Source: Undibacterium sp. KW1
GTDB taxonomy: Bacteria; Pseudomonadota; Gammaproteobacteria; Burkholderiales; Burkholderiaceae_D
Assembly (NCBI RefSeq): GCF_009937955.1
Contig: NZ_AP018439.1
Coordinates: forward strand, 3,038,001-3,102,000
DNA length: 64,000 bases
Direction of reading: 5' to 3'
Shown one piece after another: positions 38,051-46,962 of this stretch; position 1 is the stretch's first letter; the number at the start of each line of letters is the position of its first letter. The notes under the pieces were generated by a model. That model worked only from the letters and a program-made list of their open reading frames with translations. It did no database searches and had not been told where the DNA came from. The translations under genes were made by a program, and so were the position numbers.

Positions 38051-38857
38051 TTATATGCGCCAGACATACAGAACGGGGTCATTCTCATTGCTTTTTATAG
38101 TTAAATCCGCCTCAACACCCGGCACTTTGAATTCATAACTCATGAATTGAGTACCCGGCCGCATCTCGGCACTGACCTTTTCCCACAAGTCTGGCATGGC
38201 CGCAGGCGACAGGTATGCAAAGACCACATCGAATTCAGCGAAATCCAGCTGCAAATAATCTTTTAAATAGAAACGAACCTTAGGGCCCGCCCATTTAGCC
38301 CTTAACCAGCTGACCAGCCAGGGGAAAGGGGCGACTTCTACCCCAAAAAAAGACTGCTGGGGCCGCAATCTGGCAAGACTAACTGAGACGCCACCAAAAC
38401 CGCTGCCAATATCAATAAAAGACAAATCATCATGCACAGGTAGTTGCTCAAGAATACACGGCAACAAACTGGATTTGGAAGGAAAATATGGAACTTGAGT
38501 GCGGTAAGTTGACCAAAACAACAATACCATCAACACGAAAATCGCCAGGCTGATACCGGGATGCAGTTGAAAAACCAGCGAAGCGACGACCGCAAAGGGA
38601 AAGATGAACTGAATAAACCACCACCACCAGTTCATACGCAGCAGATAGCTGCACGCAGAAGCAAGGCTAGCGTGAATGAAGAGCAGTAAAAAGGGGGAAA
38701 GTTTGCCGCCGAGTTGCCACCGGTCGGCGACATACAATAGATAAGACAGGCCTAAAGCCAATAGCTGGATAAGAACTGCCAGGCAAACGGGCGAAGAAAG
38801 CACTCCGCCATCTGGTAGGAATTTGCCTTTACGGGTTTTTGATGACGCTACCTCCAA
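38051..38857 (-). CDS. Membrane-anchored class I SAM-dependent methyltransferase
   Basis: A 268-residue protein with an N-terminal membrane part of three or four spans (about 23-44, 53-72, 76-97, 100-118), including a striking WWWWF, joined to a Rossmann-like methyltransferase domain. Motif I is FIDIGSGFGGVSVSLARLRP (about 151-170); post-I is FFGVEVAP; motif IV-like is FDVVFAYLSPAAMPDLWEKV. The start is a TTG at 38857 with a strong SD (AGGAGGAGCC). The substrate is unknown. It sits 15 bp after flhC and before motA, in the same direction, so it is transcribed with the flagellar regulators. Confidence 0.8.
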   Translation of the reverse strand: MEVASSKTRKGKFLPDGGVLSSPVCLAVLIQLLALGLSYLLYVADRWQLGGKLSPFLLLFIHASLASACSYLLRMNWWWWFIQFIFPFAVVASLVFQLHPGISLAIFVLMVLLFWSTYRTQVPYFPSKSSLLPCILEQLPVHDDLSFIDIGSGFGGVSVSLARLRPQQSFFGVEVAPFPWLVSWLRAKWAGPKVRFYLKDYLQLDFAEFDVVFAYLSPAAMPDLWEKVSAEMRPGTQFMSYEFKVPGVEADLTIKSNENDPVLYVWRI

Positions 38858-38872
38858 GGCTCCTCCTGAATT

Positions 38873-39427
38873 TTATGCCACCATTTCCAGTGTGGCCTCC
38901 GCATCTTTTGCTTTTTTTGTTTTACCTGCCCGTGACGGGACGTGACATAAACCACAAGCATAATCATCATGCAAATCCAGGCTATGCGCAACAAAATGCC
39001 CACCGCATTTGCAACATTTTGCAAAACTCAGCATTTTCCCCTCAAAGAAGCGCACCAGAGTCCAGGCACGTGTCAGGGATAAGACAGGCTCTTCACCAGC
39101 AGGAACAGGCACCTGCTCCAGATACAGGCGGTATGCCTTGATGACAGCATCTATACCATCAACACCAGCATGCTCACGCAAATACTTATGGATGTTCATG
39201 AACAGGGAAGAATGGATATTTGGCTGCCAGGTAATAAACCAGTCAGCAGAAAAAGGCAGCATGCCTTTTGGAGGGGATACCCCTTTCAACTCCTTGTATA
39301 TCTTCAGCAGACGCTCACGCGACAAGGATGTCTCAGATTCCAGCAACTGCAACCTGGCACCCAGATTGACCAATTCAATTGCCAATTGAATTTCGTGAGC
39401 CTCGTTTACTACGCTTTTGCTTGCCAT
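38873..39427 (-). CDS. flhC: Flagellar transcriptional activator FlhC
   Basis: The Zn-containing half of the FlhD4C2 master regulator of class 2 flagellar genes. The start at 39427 (MASKSVVNEA) is preceded by GGAG; the open frame to 39454 is an extension. The 184-residue protein shows the conserved N-terminal helices (IQLAIELVNLGARLQLLESETSLSRERLLKIYKELKGVSPPKGMLPFSADWF) and the Zn-binding cysteines CCKCGGHFVAH and YACGLCHVPSRAGK. The 38-bp gap from flhD supports coupling. Confidence 0.97.
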   Translation of the reverse strand: MASKSVVNEAHEIQLAIELVNLGARLQLLESETSLSRERLLKIYKELKGVSPPKGMLPFSADWFITWQPNIHSSLFMNIHKYLREHAGVDGIDAVIKAYRLYLEQVPVPAGEEPVLSLTRAWTLVRFFEGKMLSFAKCCKCGGHFVAHSLDLHDDYACGLCHVPSRAGKTKKAKDAEATLEMVA

Positions 39428-39465
39428 GATATTTCTCCGTCCGCTTCGATTCAATGCCTGACAAA

Positions 39466-39783
39466 TTAATGGATTTCTTCAACTGGCTGACCAGCCATCA
39501 AAATCGCAGCATGGGAATGCGCAAGCGCACGCTCCTTGTTGTAATTTGTCAACATGCACAAAATGGAACTATCTTCGAAGCGGAAGCGCGCCAACATCAT
39601 GTTGGAGCCAGCCAGCTTCAAGATCTGGGCATTATTCAAACCTTCGATCAGGTCTGCAATTTCTTTACCAATACCCAAACGGAAAATAGCGGTCGCTTTA
39701 TCAGCGCGAATCATTTGTTGTGCCAACATCAAATAACTCAAATTGGCATCCCGAATCTCGGCCATCATATCGTTCTGCGTCAT
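39466..39783 (-). CDS. flhD: Flagellar transcriptional activator FlhD
   Basis: Partner of FlhC. The start at 39783 (MTQNDMMAEIRDANLSYLMLAQQMIR) follows a strong GGAGGGTGGGAAA; the open frame runs 51 codons further upstream but those lack family similarity. The 105-residue length is close to the E. coli protein (about 116). It carries the helix-loop ATAIFRLGIGKEIADLIEGLNNAQILKLAGSNMMLARFRFED. Confidence 0.97.
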   Translation of the reverse strand: MTQNDMMAEIRDANLSYLMLAQQMIRADKATAIFRLGIGKEIADLIEGLNNAQILKLAGSNMMLARFRFEDSSILCMLTNYNKERALAHSHAAILMAGQPVEEIH

Positions 39784-40077
39784 TTTCCCACCCTCCAGTT
39801 TTGTTATCAGCGGCATGTTTGCGTTGCCAGTGAGATACATTGTGCAGGCTGGCCAAAAGTGGCTGTATAAGCGGGATTCCGTATTTAAAGCAAGAATAAA
39901 ACGACGACATGCCGTAGGAAAATATCCTACAGGCACATTTAGACATCTACAAAATTAAATTCCGTAGAAAACAGATTTTTATTTTTTCAAACCAGCAAAA
40001 TCGAGCAATTCGAAAAAATTTAATAAAAACAAAGACTTACGCATAAATTTAGGTTTTATCGCATCGTCTTATAATCA

Positions 40078-40104
40078 TTAACGGCAGCACTTTAGAAAAC
40101 TTTA
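40078..40104 (-). promoter_or_regulatory. Sigma-28 (FliA)-type promoter upstream of flhDC
   Basis: On the minus strand TAAAGTTT (40097-40104), an 11-bp spacer and GCCGTTAA (40078-40085) match the FliA consensus TAAAGTTT-N11-GCCGATAA at fifteen of sixteen positions with the exact spacing. The predicted start is near 40070. Confidence 0.7.
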
Positions 40105-40145
40105 GGGAAAATTTAAAAATATTTTCGATTTATTTTCATGAGCTT

Positions 40146-40173
40146 GTAACGGCAACAAATTGTGAAATCTTTA
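40146..40173 (-). promoter_or_regulatory. Second FliA-like promoter element upstream of flhDC
   Basis: TAAAGATT (40166-40173), a 12-bp spacer and GCCGTTAC (40146-40153) resemble the element 69 bp downstream. The spacer is one base too long, so activity is doubtful. Confidence 0.4.
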
Positions 40174-40191
40174 GGGTTGCCCCCAAAAAAA

Positions 40192-40226
40192 ATCAAAAAA
40201 AAATCACCTGTTTGCAACAGGTGATT
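40192..40226 (-). terminator. Terminator downstream of dnaQ
   Basis: AATCACCTGTT (40202-40212) pairs with AACAGGTGATT (40216-40226), an 11-bp stem with a 3-nt loop. On the minus strand it is followed by a run of T. It separates dnaQ from the flhDC promoters. The 94 bp between it and the dnaQ stop codon hold nothing I recognise. Confidence 0.85.
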
Positions 40227-40320
40227 AGTTTTGGGTCGATTACTTGGCTATTTAAGTTATTGCTTCCAGCATTTATTGTCTTTCATGCATATCAATAAGA
40301 CCATGAACCTGGTTTATTTC

Positions 40321-41028
40321 CTACAAAGTCGCATGCCAGATGCATTTGTCTTTAATCTGCTTATCCAGCCCTGTCAGGAGTTTTTCGTGCTCACCCATCT
40401 CTTCTTCCGTGGCCATCAATACAGCAATCTCGCCAACCGGCATATCAAAAGCCACGACCTCCTGCACTTTTGGCGCATCGTCTTCTTCTACTTCAATCTC
40501 AAAGCTATTCTGTCCGCGTGACATTGCCAGAAAAACATCTGCCAATAATTCAGCATCCAGCAAAGCGCCGTGCAATTTGCGGTGAGAATTCGAAATTTCA
40601 TAACGGGTACAGAGCGCATCCAGCGAATTACGCTTACCCGGATGCAATTCTTTTGCCTGAACCAATGTATCAATGACACTGGGGCAATATTCTGTCAATA
40701 AGGGCAAATCCAGACGCGCGAGCTCGGCATTCAAAAATCCGATGTCAAAAGGTGCGTTATGGATAATGACTTCGGCATCTTTGATATAAGCGCAAAACTC
40801 TTCGGCAATCTCGGCGAACTTGGGCTTGTCGCTCAAAAATTCGGTGGTCAGGCCGTGAACTGCCAAAGCACCTTCTTCGGAATCTCGCTCAGGATTGATG
40901 TAGCGATGGAAATTATTACCAGTCAGCTTGCGGTTTACTAATTCTACGCAACCAATTTCTATAATGCGGTCGCCATTGCGCGCATTCAAACCCGTGGTTT
41001 CGGTATCGAGGACCAACTGCCTACGCAT
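40321..41028 (-). CDS. dnaQ: DNA polymerase III epsilon subunit (3'-5' exonuclease)
   Basis: The proofreading subunit of the replicative polymerase. The 235-residue protein (start ATG at 41028, preceded by AGGA; the open frame to 41034 uses a TTG) has the three exonuclease motifs: ExoI RQLVLDTETTGLNARNGDRIIEIG; ExoII IIHNAPFDIGFLNAEL; ExoIII HRKLHGALLDAELLADVFLAM. The C-terminal tail is family-variable and acidic. It lies 32 bp after tilS, in the accA-tilS-dnaQ direction. Confidence 0.95.
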   Translation of the reverse strand: MRRQLVLDTETTGLNARNGDRIIEIGCVELVNRKLTGNNFHRYINPERDSEEGALAVHGLTTEFLSDKPKFAEIAEEFCAYIKDAEVIIHNAPFDIGFLNAELARLDLPLLTEYCPSVIDTLVQAKELHPGKRNSLDALCTRYEISNSHRKLHGALLDAELLADVFLAMSRGQNSFEIEVEEDDAPKVQEVVAFDMPVGEIAVLMATEEEMGEHEKLLTGLDKQIKDKCIWHATL

Positions 41029-41060
41029 GTTCAATATTCCTTTAAATTACAACACTTAAT

Positions 41061-42452
41061 TTAATCAAAAACCCAGCGCAAGGAAATGCAGGCGGCCAAG
41101 CCATCCTGGCAAAACCGACTCTGCATACCAACTCCGGCGGCAAATAATAAATCGCGGCCAACAGAAACATAAGGCAGGCGCTCCCTTTGCCAGAAAGGTA
41201 TCTGCAAGGACTGATAATGGCTCTTCATGTCGCGGGTAGGCCGGTTTTCGGCAAGTTTAAGGCGCTCTCCTCCCCTGCGCAAATGCATGGTCAGCGACTG
41301 CTGCTTTAACCAGGAGGCATCCAGCCCATACTCAGCCGCATCAAAATACAGGCGGCCAGCAAACGCTGGGAAATGAATATGATCCTGCCCTTCCCAGACA
41401 AACTCCCGCAACTGGTCTTGCTCTGACACTCTCGTATTTTGCGCAGACAAATAGACGATGCTTTTATAGCGATGTATGGCGACAGTATCATGGTGTACCG
41501 TAATACGCGCATCTTCACGCCCCTCAAATAGCTGGCTTTGCATTTCCTTCAGACGTGAAGTCGTAGGCATGCGTACGCCAGCCCTTGAAAACCAGTAACG
41601 GAACAAATTATCCCTGCGCGCAGGACTCAACGCACGCATGGCAGCAATGCCCAGTCCAGCATCAGTAGAGCAACTGGCGAAATCCTGCTGAGCGACTTCA
41701 AGCATCAAATCTTGCGCAGCCTGAAAATGCGTAGCCGAACGGGCTATCCGTTCCGAGTAACCCGGTGACAGGGTGTCAAGTACCGGCATGACGCTATGGC
41801 GTATGGCATTGCGCAGATAGCGCTGGTCAGTATTTGATTCATCTTCTATATAACGCAGGCCTCGCTGACTTGCATAGGCCTCCAGCGTTGCCCGCTTTTC
41901 AGACAACAATGGCCGCCCCAGCATGACCTGGTCATGACCAAACAGATTAGGCGCACGATGACAAGCATCCATGCCTGACATGCCGGCCACTCCGCTGCCA
42001 CGCAGCAATTGCAACAACAGGGTTTCTGCCTGATCATCCTGATGATGGGCTGCCAGAATCAAGGGGATGCCTGTATCTTTCGCCATTCGCCCCAAAGCTT
42101 CATAGCGCCCCTTGCGAGCAGAAGCCTCGACACCATCACCGCTGTCGCGGGCAACCTGAATACGTTGAGCATGAAAGCCGACTTCACCTGAAACGCATAT
42201 AGCCCGGCAATGATCTAGCCAGGCATCTGCATTCGGGCTCAAACCATGATGGATGTGAAAAGCATGCAGTGAGATTTTGGCACGACGGCAATAATTGATT
42301 GCCAGGTCAAGCAAGACCGTAGAATCCAGACCGCCGCTATAGCCTACAGCGAGGCCATTTTGCAGATTTCCTTCACAGCAATCAGCAATAATGGCATCGA
42401 GTTTCTTTGAGAATGTTTGCTCAAGACTGGAGCAATGTTGATCTGGCCTCAT
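41061..42452 (-). CDS. tilS: tRNA(Ile)-lysidine synthase TilS
   Basis: This enzyme attaches lysine to C34 of the AUA-reading tRNA-Ile. The 463-residue protein has the PP-loop motif [16 protein letters not shown] (residues about 36-51), then the conserved [13 protein letters not shown] and [26 protein letters not shown]-terminal substrate-binding domains follow: a central region near [19 protein letters not shown] and a tail with [37 protein letters not shown]. Its ATG overlaps the accA stop by four bases. Confidence 0.95.
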   Translation of the reverse strand: MRPDQHCSSLEQTFSKKLDAIIADCCEGNLQNGLAVGYSGGLDSTVLLDLAINYCRRAKISLHAFHIHHGLSPNADAWLDHCRAICVSGEVGFHAQRIQVARDSGDGVEASARKGRYEALGRMAKDTGIPLILAAHHQDDQAETLLLQLLRGSGVAGMSGMDACHRAPNLFGHDQVMLGRPLLSEKRATLEAYASQRGLRYIEDESNTDQRYLRNAIRHSVMPVLDTLSPGYSERIARSATHFQAAQDLMLEVAQQDFASCSTDAGLGIAAMRALSPARRDNLFRYWFSRAGVRMPTTSRLKEMQSQLFEGREDARITVHHDTVAIHRYKSIVYLSAQNTRVSEQDQLREFVWEGQDHIHFPAFAGRLYFDAAEYGLDASWLKQQSLTMHLRRGGERLKLAENRPTRDMKSHYQSLQIPFWQRERLPYVSVGRDLLFAAGVGMQSRFCQDGLAACISLRWVFD

Positions 42453-43423
42453 TCAGCAAGTTTCGTTTCCTTAAACTTGCCATAGCTCATTAATTTTTCA
42501 TGACGTGCTGCCAGCAAGTCCTTGGTTTTGACGCCCTGGAACTGACGCAGGGTATCAGCCAAAGCACGTTTTACCAGTGCACACATTTGTTTTGGATCCC
42601 TGTGGGCTCCACCCAGAGGTTCATTGATGATCTTGTCTATCAGGCCCATGGCTTTGAGCCTGTGGGCAGTCAAGCCCAATGCTTCGGCAGCATCAGAGGC
42701 ACGGTCAGATGTCTTCCACAGGATGGAGGCACAACCTTCAGGGGAAATGACGGAGTAAGTCGCATATTGCAACATCAAAACGGCATCGCCAACTGCCAGC
42801 GCCAGCGCACCACCAGAACCACCCTCACCAATAATCGTCGTAATCAGTGGCACTTTAAGCTCTGCCATAACATACAGGTTGTGGCCGATAGCCTCTGACT
42901 GGCCGCGCTCTTCTGCATCTATACCTGGCCAGGCACCTGTAGTATCTACAAACGTGAACACTGGGATATCAAATTTCTCAGCCAACTTCATCAGGCGCAT
43001 GGCCTTGCGATAGCCTTCGGGCTTGGGCATACCAAAATTGCGCAGGGCGCGCTCTTTGGTGTCACGACCTTTTTGATGGCCCATAACCATACATGCCTGA
43101 CCATTAAACCTGGCCAGACCGCCAACGATGGACTGGTCATCAGAAAAGCTGCGGTCGCCATGCAACTCGTGGAAGTCCGTAAACATCTGGTTGATGTAGT
43201 CCATGGTATATGGACGCTGGGGATGGCGGGAAATCTGCGACACTTGCCATGGGGTCAACTTGGCGTAAATATCCTTCGTCAACATCTGGCTTTTCTTCGA
43301 CAGTCTGTCTATTTCTTCAGAAATATCGACTGCGGAATCATCCTGAACAAAACGCAGCTCTTCTATTTTTGTTTCCAGTTCTGCAATTGATTGTTCAAAA
43401 TTTAAAAATGTCGTTTTAGTCAT
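42449..43423 (-). CDS. accA: Acetyl-CoA carboxylase carboxyltransferase alpha subunit
   Basis: The first committed step of fatty acid synthesis, together with AccD. The 324-residue length is typical. It starts [25 protein letters not shown] after an AGGAGG seven bases upstream. The carboxyltransferase domain includes [67 protein letters not shown] and [16 protein letters not shown], all family signatures. It leads the tilS-dnaQ run. Confidence 0.98.
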   Translation of the reverse strand: MTKTTFLNFEQSIAELETKIEELRFVQDDSAVDISEEIDRLSKKSQMLTKDIYAKLTPWQVSQISRHPQRPYTMDYINQMFTDFHELHGDRSFSDDQSIVGGLARFNGQACMVMGHQKGRDTKERALRNFGMPKPEGYRKAMRLMKLAEKFDIPVFTFVDTTGAWPGIDAEERGQSEAIGHNLYVMAELKVPLITTIIGEGGSGGALALAVGDAVLMLQYATYSVISPEGCASILWKTSDRASDAAEALGLTAHRLKAMGLIDKIINEPLGGAHRDPKQMCALVKRALADTLRQFQGVKTKDLLAARHEKLMSYGKFKETKLAE

Positions 43424-43912
43424 CGTGCCTCCTTAACATCACACGAGTTGATAAAAAAATCCAATTTCATTCTGGCGCGGGCGCAATGTTTAATTGAATA
43501 AAGTGTCGCTTTGCCAAGCGTACAAAAGAACCATTTAAATGATTTTTTGCAAAATTCATAAGCCTGCATATTGGACATATTGTCCTGACGGAGCAGATTA
43601 GATATCAAAACTGGTCTTGCTGTCCAGTGTTCAGCACTTTTTGTCCGGGCAAAGGCTGCCAAAAACCCTCTTAAAAAACGCCTGAATCAGTTAAATTCAT
43701 TGGCAACATTCGCCCTGCAACAAGCAGAAAACCATAGAATCTGATGCATCCGGAAAATAAAGAGGGACCAAAGTGCTGCTTCCTTGTCAAAGTAATTGTC
43801 AAACACCCATAGCCAGCAACTTATTTGATAAGATGGCGCTTTGCTTAAAAGTCAGTATACCATTGCAGCTTACATGTTCTGCCAAACTCCTATAAATCCA
43901 AGACCGAACACC
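43424..43912. other. accA-TPR divergent intergenic region
   Basis: About 490 bp without a credible gene. Short frames on both strands lack a Shine-Dalgarno and family resemblance. It should hold the accA promoter on the left and the promoter of the TPR/LDT operon on the right. A direct repeat ttgtcaaa (twice, spaced by a few bases, near 43786-43803) is the only notable element. Confidence 0.5.
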
Positions 43913-44935
43913 ATGCGCCAGATTTTAAAGAATGTTCTTACCCTATCCAGCCTGTCATTGCTGTTGATGTCCGCGCATGTCAGGGCAGATGATGCTGCCG
44001 ACGTTGGCAAATTACTCAGATCTGGTCAGGTAAGCGAGGCCTTGCAAAAAGTCGAGGCTGCCCTGGCGCAACGCCCCAAGGACGCGCAAATGCGTTTTCT
44101 GAAGGGATTGATACTGACAGAACAGAATAAATCCGCTGAAGCCATCACCGTTTTCTCAAAATTGACTGACGATTACCCGGAATTGCCCGAGCCTTACAAC
44201 AACCTGGCCGTCCTGTATGCCTCGTCAGGTCAATATGACAAGGCCCGCGCGGCCCTTGAAATGGCCATCAGGACCAACCCGACTTATGGTACTGCCCACG
44301 AAAACCTAGGTGATGTGTACGCAAAACTGGCGAGCCAGGCCTATGACAAGGCCCTGCAACTTGATGCCGGCAATAATACTGCCAAGTTAAAACTGACCCT
44401 GGTCAAAAATCTGGTGGGCAATACTACCGGTGGCACCAATCCTAAAACTGCCATGGCATCCCAGGCTGCTGCCAGCACAGCCACCCAGGCCAAGACCAGC
44501 GCTGCCACAGTTGCGGCTGCAAAACCCGAAGCAGAAACAGCCAAACCAGAACCAAAATCCAAACCGGCACCTGCGACCACAGCTTCTGGCGACAAGTCAG
44601 AAGACGATGTGCTCAAAGCGGTAGAAAACTGGGCCAAGGCCTGGAGCAGCAAAGACACCAATGCCTATCTGGGGCATTATGCAAAAGACTTCCAGACACC
44701 CAAGGGCGAATCCTATAAAGCCTGGGCAGAAGAACGCCGCAACAGGATAGAAGGCAAAGGCCGTATCAATGTCAAAATTGAATCGACCAAGATCGATGTC
44801 GATGGCAATACCGCGACAGTCAAGTTCCGCCAGATATATACTTCTGACCAGTTGACTGCCAACAGCCGCAAAACCTTGCACATGGTGAAGCAGGATGGCA
44901 AGTGGCAGATCAAACAGGAGCGTGCGGGTAGCTAA
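43913..44935 (+). CDS. Periplasmic TPR protein with C-terminal NTF2-like domain
   Basis: A 340-residue exported protein. I start at ATG 43913 (MRQILKNVLTLSSLSLLLMSAHVRA), which gives a clean signal peptide; the open frame extends 24 codons upstream. Residues about 30-165 carry TPR-type helices (LRSGQVSEALQKVEAALAQRPKDAQMRFLKGLILTEQNKSAEAITVFSKLTDDYPELPEPYNNLAVLYASSGQYDKARAALEMAIRTNPTYGTAHENLGDVYAKL). An Ala/Pro/Lys linker follows, and a C-terminal domain of about 110 residues (DDVLKAVENWAKAWSSKDTNAYLGHYAKDFQTP ... KTLHMVKQDGKWQIKQE) has the pattern of NTF2/SnoaL-like domains. The stop overlaps the L,D-transpeptidase start by one base. Confidence 0.8.
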   Translation: MRQILKNVLTLSSLSLLLMSAHVRADDAADVGKLLRSGQVSEALQKVEAALAQRPKDAQMRFLKGLILTEQNKSAEAITVFSKLTDDYPELPEPYNNLAVLYASSGQYDKARAALEMAIRTNPTYGTAHENLGDVYAKLASQAYDKALQLDAGNNTAKLKLTLVKNLVGNTTGGTNPKTAMASQAAASTATQAKTSAATVAAAKPEAETAKPEPKSKPAPATTASGDKSEDDVLKAVENWAKAWSSKDTNAYLGHYAKDFQTPKGESYKAWAEERRNRIEGKGRINVKIESTKIDVDGNTATVKFRQIYTSDQLTANSRKTLHMVKQDGKWQIKQERAGS

Positions 44936-46203
44936 TGTTTTTCGCTGTCAATTCTGATGTTCCGGCCACATGCTCAGCCGGAAAATCACGCATTTTTGCT
45001 GTTCTTGCACTGACATGCCTGGCGTACATGGTTACGCCGCTGCAAGTCATGGCCAAGTCACGCCCCAATAAAGTTGCTCCGGCCGAGATTAATCCGAATG
45101 CCCCTGATCCAGACGCCCTGTTAATCGAGGTTTACAAAAACCTGGCGGCAAATAATCTGCAACAGGCGCAAACCAAGATTGATGCGCTGGTAGAAGCCTA
45201 CCCACACTTCCAGCTGGCACACCTGATACAGGGCGACCTGCTGCTGATGCACACCCGCCCGGTACGCAGTTTTGGTGTCGGTGCCCTGACCCAGCCTGAT
45301 AAACTGAAAGACTTGAGAGATGAGGCTGCGGCGCGCATACGCTCTTACCGCGAACGCCCCGCTCCCGACCTGATCCCCAGAGCCATCCTGCAACTGCGGG
45401 ACGACCAGAAACAGGCCATCGTCGTCGATGCAAAAAAGTCCCGTTTATATGTATATGAGAATGCCGCAGGGCAGCCACGCCTGATCAATGACTTCTACAT
45501 CAGCCAGGGGAAATTTGGCATCAACAAGCTCAAGGAAGGTGATCAAAAAACACCTATAGGCGTTTATTACATCACCAGCCGCCTGGCTGGCACCAAACTG
45601 CCGAGCTTTTATGGCCCCGGCGCTCTGCCCTTGAATTATCCAAATGAATGGGACAAATTCAATGGTCGCAATGGCTCCGGCATCTGGTTGCATGGCATGC
45701 CGCCTGAAAGCTTCAGCCGGCCTCCTCTGGCCTCTGATGGCTGTGTGGTGTTGACGAATCCGGATTTTTTAAAAATCTCGTCCATGGTCGATATAGGTAA
45801 AACACCCGTCATCATCAGTGAGCAAGTAGAATTTGTCAGCCGCAATAAATGGATATTGGACAGAAACTTTGCCGAAAAACTGCTGGATGACTGGCGCCTG
45901 GACATGCAAAGCCAGAATGCCAACCGCATTCTGACAAACTATTCACGCAATTTCAAAACCACTCAGGGCGATAATCTGAATACCTGGTTTCCCAAACAGC
46001 AGCAAAGCTGGGATAACTGGCATAATCCTGCTATTAAATTAAAAGACGTCACCCATTTCCGCTATCCCGGCAAAGATGAGCTGATAGTCAGCACCTTTAC
46101 CCAGGAAACCAGCAATGGGAAAAGCAAAGCGGCTGTTCGTAAGCGTCAGTACTGGATGAAAGAAGCTGCCAGATGGCGCATAATTTACGAAACAACGGTG
46201 TGA
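44935..46203 (+). CDS. L,D-transpeptidase (YkuD) with C-terminal NTF2-like domain
   Basis: A cell-wall enzyme that forms L,D cross-links or attaches proteins to peptidoglycan. The 422-residue protein has a long N-terminal signal or anchor (hydrophobic stretch about 20-40), a spacer, and a YkuD domain with the catalytic motif GIWLHGMPPESFSRPPLASDGCVVL (His253, Cys270). The C-terminal 110 residues (LLDDWRLDMQSQNANRILTNYSRNFKTTQ ... QYWMKEAARWRIIYE) resemble those of the upstream TPR protein, suggesting a shared accessory domain. It is coupled to that gene by a TAATG overlap. Confidence 0.87.
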   Translation: MFFAVNSDVPATCSAGKSRIFAVLALTCLAYMVTPLQVMAKSRPNKVAPAEINPNAPDPDALLIEVYKNLAANNLQQAQTKIDALVEAYPHFQLAHLIQGDLLLMHTRPVRSFGVGALTQPDKLKDLRDEAAARIRSYRERPAPDLIPRAILQLRDDQKQAIVVDAKKSRLYVYENAAGQPRLINDFYISQGKFGINKLKEGDQKTPIGVYYITSRLAGTKLPSFYGPGALPLNYPNEWDKFNGRNGSGIWLHGMPPESFSRPPLASDGCVVLTNPDFLKISSMVDIGKTPVIISEQVEFVSRNKWILDRNFAEKLLDDWRLDMQSQNANRILTNYSRNFKTTQGDNLNTWFPKQQQSWDNWHNPAIKLKDVTHFRYPGKDELIVSTFTQETSNGKSKAAVRKRQYWMKEAARWRIIYETTV

Positions 46204-46255
46204 GCCTTGTCGATTTGACCTATTTGCTACTATTTAATTCATCAACCTATAACGT

Positions 46256-46927
46256 ATGCTGAATATGAAAATTTCAAAATCCGGATTGAGCAGTGTATTG
46301 CTGGGCACCTGCCTGATGATGGCGAGCGCTTTTAGTTTTGCCGAAGGGCAACCTAAAGTTTCCCTGAAAACCAATATGGGTGAAATCGTTATTGAGCTTT
46401 ATCCGGAAGCTGCCCCGAAGACTGTAGATAACTTCTTGAAATATGTCAAAAGTGGTCATTACAAAGGGACGATTTTTCATCGCGTCATTGATAACTTCAT
46501 GATACAGGGCGGCGGTTACGACAAGGACATGAAAGAGAAGCCGACAAATAAACCGGTACCGCTGGAAGCACGCGAAGCATTGGAACATGGCTTGAAAAAT
46601 GATCTGGGTGTAGTTGCCATGGCCCGTACGCAAGACCCTAACTCTGCCAGTGCGCAGTTTTTTATCAATGTTAAAGATAATGACTTCCTGAATCACCAGG
46701 TGTTGCCAGAAGGTGATCCGGTCGAGTTCCAGTACCGTGGCAATACCGTCACTGAGAGACGCGCCCGCGCACTGGCAATGACTGCTGGCTATACGCCCTT
46801 TGGCAAAGTCATCAAGGGCATGGAAGTCGTAGAAAAAATCAAAGTGGTAGAAACTGGTGAAGCTAAAATGATGCAAAATGTACCAAACAAACCAGTTATC
46901 ATCCAATCCGCTACCTTGTTAAAATAA
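46256..46927 (+). CDS. ppiA: Periplasmic cyclophilin-type peptidyl-prolyl isomerase
   Basis: A 223-residue cyclophilin with a signal peptide (LSSVLLGTCLMMASAFSFA, cleavage near residue 27), so periplasmic. The family core is intact: [66 protein letters not shown] and PFGKVIKGMEVVEKIK. Compared with the downstream copy it has an extra stretch around VLPEGDPVEFQYRGNTVTERRARALAMTAGY. No clear Shine-Dalgarno is seen; the ATG at 46265 is an alternative start. Confidence 0.93.
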   Translation: MLNMKISKSGLSSVLLGTCLMMASAFSFAEGQPKVSLKTNMGEIVIELYPEAAPKTVDNFLKYVKSGHYKGTIFHRVIDNFMIQGGGYDKDMKEKPTNKPVPLEAREALEHGLKNDLGVVAMARTQDPNSASAQFFINVKDNDFLNHQVLPEGDPVEFQYRGNTVTERRARALAMTAGYTPFGKVIKGMEVVEKIKVVETGEAKMMQNVPNKPVIIQSATLLK

Positions 46928-46962
46928 GCAAATCATTAAACTTTTTAAAATGAAGGACTATC

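Larger units (their letters stand above)
39784..40201 (-). promoter_or_regulatory. flhDC upstream regulatory region
   Basis: About 420 bp of A/T-rich sequence with no coding signal upstream of flhD. It contains two FliA-like promoter elements (40078-40104, 40146-40173). The space between them and the start codon is about 290 nt, a long leader, as is common for flhDC. I cannot assign sites for other regulators. Confidence 0.6.

Noticed and set aside
39784..39936. Upstream extension of flhD by 51 codons
   Set aside because: No similarity to FlhD and a strong Shine-Dalgarno precedes the ATG at 39783.
43420..43662. 80-codon minus-strand frame upstream of accA
   Set aside because: It overlaps the accA start region, has no Shine-Dalgarno and shows no recognisable protein pattern.
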